Source: Candidatus Cloacimonadota bacterium
GTDB lineage: Bacteria; Muiribacteriota; UBA6191; JACPRK01
Reading direction: 5' to 3'
Length of the DNA stretch: 15,119 bases
Assembly: GCA_021772705.1 (NCBI GenBank)
Contig: JAJFLN010000693.1
Location: 1-15,119 of the forward strand
Shown: one piece after another, positions 8,480 to 13,967 of the stretch
Layout: the number at the start of each line of letters is the position of its first letter
Numbering within the stretch: position 1 is the first letter of the stretch
Notes under the pieces: generated by a model
What the model was told of the DNA's origin: nothing
What the model saw: only the letters and a program-made list of their open reading frames with translations
Databases searched by the model: none
Made by a program: the position numbers and the translations under genes

Positions 8480-9220
8480 ATGAACATCCTGGAATACCTG
8501 TTCCGCTGGGTCCTTCTGGCTGCGAGTTCGAGCCTGTTCTTCGTCACCGGCATCTCGATCTCACTGGCTGGTTTCAATGTGGACTTCCGGAGGAGGTGGT
8601 TGCGGCTCTGGGCCAGGTCAGTTCTGTACTCCACCGGATTTCCGCTCGTTGTCCGGGGAGACTCACGACTGCCGGAGCGCTGCGTGATCATCGCCAACCA
8701 CCAGAGCTTGCTGGATGTGCCCATCTACTTCAGCGTCTTCGAGAGAGGTGTGACTCATACGGCGGGTCAGAAGTGGATGAGGAATCCCCTGGTCCGATGG
8801 ATACCCTACACGGGTGATTACATCATGGTGGCACCGGCCGGGACGGAGCAAGACTCCCAGGTCTTGCCGGTCTGGTCAGTCATCAAGCAGGCCGAGGAAT
8901 GGCTCGATCGAGGTTACCCAGTTTTCTTCTCTCCCGAGGGCACCCGGAGTGCTGACTGCAGCCTTCAGGCATTCGGAAAGGGAGGGTTCTATCTGGCCAT
9001 CCGGAAGAAGGTCCCGCTGATAGTCGTGACCCTCTTGAACGCCGGGGAGGTCCTTCCCAAGGGCAGCCTCTGGCCGCATCCGGCTCCTCTGGAAGTGGTG
9101 ATCGACGAGGCGATCGATACGGCCAACTATGATCCGAATCAGACGGGCCAGCTGATGCAGCGAGTCAGAGAACTCATGCAGGGTCACCTGGATCGGCATG
9201 CCAGGCGGCAGAGCTCCTGA
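8480..9220 (+). CDS. plsC: 1-acyl-sn-glycerol-3-phosphate acyltransferase family protein (PlsC-like)
   Basis: This 246-residue protein has the two hallmark acyltransferase blocks: NHQSLLD with catalytic His74 and Asp79 (HX4D), and FSPEGTRS at 150-157, which binds the glycerol phosphate. An N-terminal hydrophobic helix at about residues 10-32 anchors it to the inner membrane. PlsC enzymes acylate lysophosphatidate with acyl-CoA or acyl-ACP to make phosphatidate, and length and motif spacing fit. No convincing Shine-Dalgarno precedes the ATG. The gene is divergent from the 981-residue membrane protein with only 44 bp between, and is followed by a strong hairpin. Family members can also acylate other lipids, including ornithine lipids and secondary metabolites. 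A link with the nearby carrier-protein genes is possible but unsupported. The symbol marks the family, not a proven substrate. Confidence 0.88.
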   Translation: MNILEYLFRWVLLAASSSLFFVTGISISLAGFNVDFRRRWLRLWARSVLYSTGFPLVVRGDSRLPERCVIIANHQSLLDVPIYFSVFERGVTHTAGQKWMRNPLVRWIPYTGDYIMVAPAGTEQDSQVLPVWSVIKQAEEWLDRGYPVFFSPEGTRSADCSLQAFGKGGFYLAIRKKVPLIVVTLLNAGEVLPKGSLWPHPAPLEVVIDEAIDTANYDPNQTGQLMQRVRELMQGHLDRHARRQSS

Positions 9221-9242
9221 GGAGAGTACCTGCTCTCCTCAG
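9217..9242 (+). terminator. Hairpin at the end of the plsC-like gene
   Basis: CTGAGGAGAG at 9217-9226 and CTCTCCTCAG at 9233-9242 are perfect 10-bp complements around a 6-nt loop. The left arm contains the TGA stop of the acyltransferase gene. The position suits a transcription terminator, and since the stem is symmetric it could also act on the opposing halogenase transcript. No T-run follows on the plus strand, so it is not a textbook intrinsic terminator; it may instead stabilise the 3' end. Confidence 0.5.
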
Positions 9243-9268
9243 ACGATATGGCCGCCCGCTCCATTCAT

Positions 9269-9378
9269 CCCCTTCGGCGTAGCTCAGGACATGCTTCGAC
9301 AGGCTCAGGACGAACGGATCGGGAAAACTCGGCCATTCAGTCGTCCTGGATGCGGGCATCCATAGTAGGGCGAAGGGG
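9269..9378. repeat. 110-bp MITE-like intergenic element with inverted ends containing the 60-bp repeat
   Basis: The element begins CCCCTTCG (9269-9276) and ends CGAAGGGG (9371-9378), an exact 8-bp terminal inverted repeat. Extended inward, 12 of 15 bases pair. The left part contains two GCTCAGGAC words (about 9282-9290 and 9303-9311) around CTTCGACAG. The right part, 9307-9374, is identical to 48-115. On the minus strand it would read as the LSLSKH peptide pattern that I recall from dispersed repeats in many environmental bacterial genomes. It lies in the 205-bp gap between the convergent acyltransferase and halogenase genes. No transposase is present, so movement would need help from elsewhere. 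Confidence 0.8.
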
Positions 9379-9425
9379 TAGAAGCTTGTCCCAGCGTAAG
9401 ATCACGAGAAAGCTGCACACGTGGG

Positions 9426-10724
9426 TCATGCCCAGTGGAGCTTGTCGATCTCGGTGCAGTGAAGTGAATCGGGTACTGTGGCGCACCCGGCGATTTCCTG
9501 GAAGTTGCTGGACCTGTTCGTCAGGAGAGAGACGACCTGGAATAGCTCCTGTTCCTCGTTGCTGTGGAAGTGCATGAGGTCTCTCAACTCGTCCAGGTTC
9601 CCCATTTCGGCTGAGGGCAGAGGAAGAGCCAGAGCCCTGGCCAGATTGAGCCGTCGCGCGGTCAACTCGGAGTAGAATGCTTGATAGGAGCTGGCCCGGT
9701 CGGGCCTCTTGAAACACCTGCCTACCAGCCAGGCTGCTGCCGTGGCCGAGAACACGGCCAGTACCACTCCGAGGGAGAAAATGGGGTCGATAAAGCCTCC
9801 TGCGTCTCCGATCAGGAAATAGCCAGGGCCGGCAGCTGAATCGACTCGGAAGGAGTAGTCCCGTATGGCCCGCATACTGCCAGGGACATAATCTGCCTGC
9901 CGGAGCAGGTTCTTCAGATAGGGGAGGCTGCGGCATTGCTCCAGGAAGAACTTCTCCATCTGTTGCCCTTGAACTCCCATGTCCTTGAGGCTCTCCAGGG
10001 GCAAGACGAGACCGACGCTGGTGCTGGAGCGCAGGGGGATGTGCCAGCTCCACCCGGTTCGGCCGATGGAGGAGACGAACGTGGACGGCCAGACCTGGCG
10101 CAAGTCCTCCACGGGGTGTATCTGTCCGCCCTCCGCCACGTATTGACCGCCGTTGAAGTATCCCCATATCGATGTGAACCTGAAGTCCGGATCGATCTGC
10201 CTCTGACTTCTGGCTCTGGCAATACAGGAGGCCTGTCCGCTGGCGTCGATCACGTAACGGGCCGACAGGGAGCCCGAGGTACCGTCGAGCAGGCTGCGGT
10301 AGGGGAGGTCGCCGCCGCTCTCGTCCAGCCGAGTCGGTGAGTCGACGACCACCTCTTCGAAGACTCGGGCTCCGGAGTTGCGGGCGTGATTCAGGAAGAG
10401 TTGATCGAACCGGTCTCTCTCGACGTGCATTCCGCTTCGAGTGAAGCCGAAGTCTCGAAAGCTCATCTGCCTGACATGGCCATCCCAGGCAACGGTTCCT
10501 CCCGACTTGCTGAGAAACTTCTCGCCCAGGATCGCCTCTGTGATCCCGATCCTGTCGGCGTATCTCCAGAAGTGGGGAATGACGCTCTCACCCACCACGT
10601 TGCGAGGGTGGCGGGCTTTCTCCAGGAGGACCACATCGTGGCCCTGCTGCGCCAGCAACGCCGCTGCCGAGCTACCGGCCGGGCCTCCGCCAATCACTGC
10701 CACGTCACAGTTTCTGGGGATCAC
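9426..10724 (-). CDS. FAD-dependent halogenase of the carrier-protein-bound pyrrole type (PltA-like)
   Basis: This 432-residue flavoprotein has GGGPAGSSAAA at 12-22 (FAD-binding Rossmann), VGESVIP at 44-50, Lys73 in FLSKSGG, GWSWHIP at 224-230 (the WxWxIP motif that sets halogenases apart from monooxygenases), and GDAGGFIDPIFSLG at 306-319. The last contains FxxPxxSxG (Phe311, Pro314, Ser317, Gly319), a motif typical of halogenases. Such enzymes use FADH2, O2 and chloride or bromide to make HOX, which a Lys delivers to an electron-rich ring; PltA acts on pyrrolyl-2-carboxyl-S-PCP. Cotranscription with a prolyl ligase and carrier protein makes that substrate likely. The GTG start lies in a GTGA overlap with the carrier gene stop, with AAGGTGG about 10 nt upstream. 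The needed flavin reductase is not in the window. The halide cannot be read from sequence, and a hydroxylase role remains possible. Confidence 0.85.
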   Translation of the reverse strand: MIPRNCDVAVIGGGPAGSSAAALLAQQGHDVVLLEKARHPRNVVGESVIPHFWRYADRIGITEAILGEKFLSKSGGTVAWDGHVRQMSFRDFGFTRSGMHVERDRFDQLFLNHARNSGARVFEEVVVDSPTRLDESGGDLPYRSLLDGTSGSLSARYVIDASGQASCIARARSQRQIDPDFRFTSIWGYFNGGQYVAEGGQIHPVEDLRQVWPSTFVSSIGRTGWSWHIPLRSSTSVGLVLPLESLKDMGVQGQQMEKFFLEQCRSLPYLKNLLRQADYVPGSMRAIRDYSFRVDSAAGPGYFLIGDAGGFIDPIFSLGVVLAVFSATAAAWLVGRCFKRPDRASSYQAFYSELTARRLNLARALALPLPSAEMGNLDELRDLMHFHSNEEQELFQVVSLLTNRSSNFQEIAGCATVPDSLHCTEIDKLHWA

Positions 10725-11002
10725 GATGGCACGCCACCTTCATTGCCGGCGGCGGCATGTCTCCGGACCAGGCCGGCGATCCGGCCCGGAGTCTCGAAAT
10801 TGGCCGGAATGAGCAGCCCGGAATCGAGGCATACATCGAACTCGTCTTCGATGAAGGAGATGAGCTGGATGAAACCCATGGAGTCCAGCAGTTCTCCAGC
10901 CAGCAAGTTCGTATCAGCCTCGATGACGATCTCGGGGCTGGCAGCCTCTTCCCGTATCCATTCCAGGATTCGATTCAGCGTCCGGTCCAGCTCCGATGTC
11001 AT
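10721..11002 (-). CDS. Type II peptidyl carrier protein (PltL/RedO-like)
   Basis: This 93-residue stand-alone carrier protein has the expected four-helix pattern and the attachment motif ELLDSMGFIQLI. Ser41 should receive 4'-phosphopantetheine from a PPTase (none in the window). Acidic residues around helix II (ISFIEDEF) are typical of carrier proteins. The start codon shares ATGA with the stop of the ligase gene and its own stop shares GTGA with the halogenase start, so the three products are probably translationally coupled. By context it should be charged with L-proline by the ligase and carry the amino acid through oxidation to pyrrole and halogenation. A carrier for another acyl group cannot be excluded, but the ligase specificity residues argue for proline. 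Confidence 0.9.
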   Translation of the reverse strand: MTSELDRTLNRILEWIREEAASPEIVIEADTNLLAGELLDSMGFIQLISFIEDEFDVCLDSGLLIPANFETPGRIAGLVRRHAAAGNEGGVPS

Positions 11003-12567
11003 TTCGTGGAACCTCCGTCAGACTTGTCTTGACCGCCGGTCGACTCCCTCAGTCTCCCGCAGAGTGCCTCTCGATCAATCTTACCCGTTCCGGTGCGTGG
11101 AAGGGCATCAATCTGCAGGAAACTGGACGGAACAGCGTGGCGTGGAAGCCAATGGAGACAATGGCGGCGTAGGGCCCTGGTGTCGACTTCCGATCTGGTG
11201 ACGACGAAGGCTACCAGTGTTTTCGAGGTCCCTTCTCCCGTGACCAGAGTCTTGCATTCCGAGACTCCCGGACAGGACGCCAGGACTCCGTCGACCTCCG
11301 ACAGTTCGGTCCTGTGGCCCCGGATCTTCACCTGCTCGTCTCGCCGGCCCAGGAATCGCAAGTCGCCCTGTGAGTCCAGATACGCGAAGTCTCCGGTCCG
11401 GTAGCTGGCCGGATTGCCTCTGGAACGGCAGGCCTCGCTCTCCTCCCGCTTTCCCCAGTATCCCGGAGTGACGGCGACGCCCGCGACGACGATCTCTCCC
11501 TGCTCACCGGGTGGCACATTCTCACCCTTCTCGTTCAGCACCTCGACCTGCAGGTGCTCGCAGGGCTTGCCTATGGGGAGATCCCGTTCCTCCGGACCCG
11601 GGATGCCCGGGAGCCGATAACAGGTGCAGACGTTGGTCTCCGTGGGGCCGTAGAGATTCGCGAACTCCCGGTCCGGCAGAGCCTTCATGAGCTGTCTCAA
11701 CGGGGGCAGGGGAAACACTTCCCCGGCGAACAGGACCAGCCGGAGAGACGACAGGTCTCTATCGCGGAGGGAACCTCGGTTGAGCAGTTGAATCAGGGCG
11801 GAGGGAACGGAGTACCAGACCGTGGCTTTCTCGTCGGCGATCAGCTGGGCCACATGGGCCGGAAACATGACGGCCGTCTCGTCCAGCAGCAAGGTCGACG
11901 CCCCGGCCCTGGCGGCGCCGAAGAGATCCAGGGTGGACAGATCGAAGTGGAATGGAGCATGGCTGACCAGCCGGTCCTGGTCGGTGAGATGAAACTCCCG
12001 AACCGCCCAGGCGAGGAAGCTCGTCACGTTCCTGTGGGTCAGGGTGACTCCCTTCGGGGCAGAGGTCGTCCCCGATGTGTAGAGGATCAGGGCCACATCG
12101 TCGGGTTCGACAGCGGCCGGCAGGTTCGCATGGGAGTCGATCTGGTCGAGTCCCGGGGAATCCTCTTCCGGAAAGACCAGGATCTGCGGCGAGTGTGCTG
12201 TCCCGTCGACAGAGGCCTCGGCGGTGGCCGCTTTCTCTGGAGGGGTGAGAATGGCTCGGGGCCCGGCGTCGGCGATCAACCGGGAGAGCCGCCGGGCCGG
12301 CCACCGGGCGTCAGCGGGAACGGCGATGGCTCCCAGCATCAGGAGCGCGTGGAGACTGGCGACGGTTGCGGGTCTCTTGGGGAGTGAGAGAACGACCCGG
12401 TCTTGGCGGCGAACTCCTCGCTCTCTCAGCCAGGCTGCGATTGCGAATGAGCGGGCTCTGAGGTTGCGGTAGGACCACCGGGTCGAACCATGGATGAGCG
12501 CCGGCCGGTCCAACTGCCCAGGCCGTGGCAGCAGAAGCGGGCCGTGTATGAGCTCCAGTGTCGACAC
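10999..12567 (-). CDS. L-prolyl-AMP ligase / L-proline--[carrier protein] ligase (PltF/RedM-like stand-alone adenylation enzyme)
   Basis: This 522-residue ANL-superfamily enzyme has adenylation motifs YTSGTTSAPKG (163-173), FHFDLSTLDLFG (from 207), NLYGPTETN (304-312), YRTGD (389-393), GRRDEQVKIRGHRTE (from 407) and the catalytic Lys496 in GTGKIDR. Aligned by eye to PheA, the ten pocket residues are Asp209, Leu210, Leu213, Tyr252, Leu279, Ala281, Leu305, Val313, Cys314 and Lys496. This is the D-L-L-Y-L-A-L-V-C-K set I recall for proline-activating PltF and RedM. It should form prolyl-AMP and load the adjacent carrier protein. GTG 12567 is preferred: it follows the upstream TAG by 25 bp and has GAGGGGG upstream. 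An open frame to 12741 overlaps the upstream gene and is a shadow. No condensation or reductase domain is fused. Confidence 0.93.
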   Translation of the reverse strand: MSTLELIHGPLLLPRPGQLDRPALIHGSTRWSYRNLRARSFAIAAWLRERGVRRQDRVVLSLPKRPATVASLHALLMLGAIAVPADARWPARRLSRLIADAGPRAILTPPEKAATAEASVDGTAHSPQILVFPEEDSPGLDQIDSHANLPAAVEPDDVALILYTSGTTSAPKGVTLTHRNVTSFLAWAVREFHLTDQDRLVSHAPFHFDLSTLDLFGAARAGASTLLLDETAVMFPAHVAQLIADEKATVWYSVPSALIQLLNRGSLRDRDLSSLRLVLFAGEVFPLPPLRQLMKALPDREFANLYGPTETNVCTCYRLPGIPGPEERDLPIGKPCEHLQVEVLNEKGENVPPGEQGEIVVAGVAVTPGYWGKREESEACRSRGNPASYRTGDFAYLDSQGDLRFLGRRDEQVKIRGHRTELSEVDGVLASCPGVSECKTLVTGEGTSKTLVAFVVTRSEVDTRALRRHCLHWLPRHAVPSSFLQIDALPRTGTGKIDREALCGRLRESTGGQDKSDGGSTK

Positions 12568-12592
12568 GTCACTGCTTGCCCCCTCAACTTCG

Positions 12593-13609
12593 CTATTTCT
12601 TACTCGGGCGGAAAAGCAGCGTTGCCAGGAGAACCGCCATGCCGAGACCGACGAGGTAGTAGAGTTCGCGCCGGCTCTTCCGGAGCTCCACGTCAGCGAC
12701 CTCCTCCACATCGGCCACGGCGGCCTTGGCAGCCACCTCACCTGCCTGATCGTATCCGACGATGTAAGGCAGGTAGCCCAGCTTGTCGGAGTCGGCCCAG
12801 GCCTTCTCGGCTATCTGCTTGTCTGTGGCACGATCGATGGTCAGGACCAACTTCTTCTGGATCGAGGCCTTCTGCAGAGCCTCGGTGAGCGCCGTTACCT
12901 CCGCCGGGGGCCGTATCTGATTCTCGTCGACGCAGGTGAGACCCTCACCGATGACGCCATCCACACTGGCAAGGATCGCCTCCTCCCCAAGGAGAGGTCC
13001 GTCGGAGAGCAGGAAGATCGAGAAGTTGGGTTTTCTCGCACGAATGTAAGTCCTCATGTCCGCCAGAAGCTTGGCCAGGGCCTGGACCTGACGGCCCGGG
13101 TCTTCGTCGTCGAGTTCGACGGGTCCCAGGACGACTCCGTCATATCCTGCCGCGGCGATCTTGTCCAGCTGAGCCCCCGGGGAGCCGAAGAGCACCTTGT
13201 GCCAGTCGGGATGGGAGTAGTCGACGAAGTACTCCACCGCGTCCTCCCCGGGGAACTGAGCCCGTTCGACCAGGAAAGGCGGATTGCCCAGCGTCCAGCC
13301 GGGCTGCCAGTAGGGAGCACCCTCCGTGGCCAGGGCGATGTACATGGCCGCGAAGACCAGCCGGCCATTGCCCTTCAGGCTCGTGACCTGATCGGCGGTG
13401 ATGAGCTTCCCTGAAGCTTCGACGGGGTCCAAGACGATCAGCTCGTTGAGGCTGAACTTCATGGCTCCAACGAACTTGAACGCCTCCTGATCGAGATAGA
13501 TCCAGTTCGAGATTCCATCCAGGGAGCCAGCGCCCCGTACGATCGACCCGGAACAGAGCAGAACCAGCAAGAGGCAGCAGAATCTCTTTCTCATGTTCAT
13601 GGTCTCCAT
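12593..13609 (-). CDS. Exported, membrane-anchored GH114/TM1410-like TIM-barrel protein
   Basis: This 338-residue protein has a signal peptide (MRKRFCCLLLVLLC with cleavage near residue 27), a soluble region at 28-310 and a C-terminal transmembrane helix at about 316-334 ending in RPSKK, so it is probably anchored with the bulk outside. The soluble region follows the TM1410/GH114 glycosidase-like pattern: NWIYLD at 35, ELIVLDP at 56-62, YWQPGW at 100-105, FVDYSHPDWHKV at 128-139, GYDGVVL at 155-161, GVIGEGL at 218-224 and LGYLPYI at 277-283. In active relatives an Asp usually follows the GYDGVxL motif, but here it is Gly162, so catalysis may be altered or lost. It heads the proline-ligase operon, 25 bp before the ligase. 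Starts at 13609, 13600 and 13594 all fit a GAGGGAGG upstream. Its role in the pathway is unknown. Confidence 0.75.
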   Translation of the reverse strand: METMNMRKRFCCLLLVLLCSGSIVRGAGSLDGISNWIYLDQEAFKFVGAMKFSLNELIVLDPVEASGKLITADQVTSLKGNGRLVFAAMYIALATEGAPYWQPGWTLGNPPFLVERAQFPGEDAVEYFVDYSHPDWHKVLFGSPGAQLDKIAAAGYDGVVLGPVELDDEDPGRQVQALAKLLADMRTYIRARKPNFSIFLLSDGPLLGEEAILASVDGVIGEGLTCVDENQIRPPAEVTALTEALQKASIQKKLVLTIDRATDKQIAEKAWADSDKLGYLPYIVGYDQAGEVAAKAAVADVEEVADVELRKSRRELYYLVGLGMAVLLATLLFRPSKK

Positions 13610-13636
13610 ACCTCCCTCAGGGTGAACACTAGGGGG

Positions 13637-13666
13637 ATATTAGCTTGAAGACCGATTCATAAGCAA
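13637..13666 (-). promoter_or_regulatory. Candidate sigma-70-like promoter for the ligase/carrier/halogenase operon
   Basis: On the minus strand TTGCTT (13666-13661) is separated by 18 nt from TAATAT (13642-13637), which lies about 28 nt before the first start codon. Each hexamer matches 4 of 6 consensus positions, and the local AT-richness stands out against the GC-rich surroundings. Promoter rules in this organism are unknown. Confidence 0.35.
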
Positions 13667-13726
13667 GGTCAGGAATGCCCTGTCGAGGCTGCCTTGCCCT
13701 GGTTTGATGCATTGGCGGCAGATGGC

Positions 13727-13761
13727 GTGACATGGTACGTGGGGCAACGGGTGCATGTCAC
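13727..13761. promoter_or_regulatory. Inverted repeat, possible operator
   Basis: GTGACATG at 13727-13734 and CATGTCAC at 13754-13761 are perfect 8-bp complements separated by 19 bp, in the centre of the divergent intergenic region. Centre-to-centre spacing is 27 bp, somewhat under three helical turns, so a dimeric regulator or a weak RNA hairpin could be considered. No regulator gene is present nearby. Confidence 0.3.
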
Positions 13762-13967
13762 CCAGGGGCAACGTCTCTGTTGACAATGCGTCTTCTCGGT
13801 GCGACCCTGTTGGGCCGCCGTTCGTTCCCGGGATTGCCGGTAGTGATTCTCGTACCTGGCGGAAGCAAGATCTTTGCCGCTCCCGCGGCGCCGGGCCGAA
13901 CCTGCCGGGACGCGAGAAACAACAGAACTGACTTGACGGACCGGCCATCAACAAGCAGGACTGAACC

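Larger units (their letters stand above)
13610..13967. other. 358-bp divergent intergenic region
   Basis: This is the longest noncoding stretch in the window and must hold the start signals for the minus-strand ligase operon and the plus-strand radical SAM gene. I see a plausible sigma-70-like promoter for the operon near 13637-13666 and an 8-bp dyad at 13727-13761, listed separately. No convincing plus-strand promoter was found: TTGACA at 13780 and TTGACG at 13933 both lack a matching -10. No conserved RNA fold or riboswitch, including a cobalamin riboswitch, could be recognised by eye. Confidence 0.7.

Noticed and set aside
9174..9359. 61-codon minus-strand open frame containing LSLSKH
   Set aside because: It spans the plsC-like gene end, the hairpin and the 110-bp repeat. 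The peptide is a by-product of the dispersed repeat, not a gene.
12568..12741. Upstream extension of the ligase open frame
   Set aside because: It overlaps the 3' end of the GH114-like gene, lacks adenylation-domain similarity, and a GTG with a Shine-Dalgarno exists at 12567.
13780..13808. TTGACA as a -35 box for the radical SAM gene
   Set aside because: Nothing resembling a -10 hexamer lies 16-18 bp downstream.
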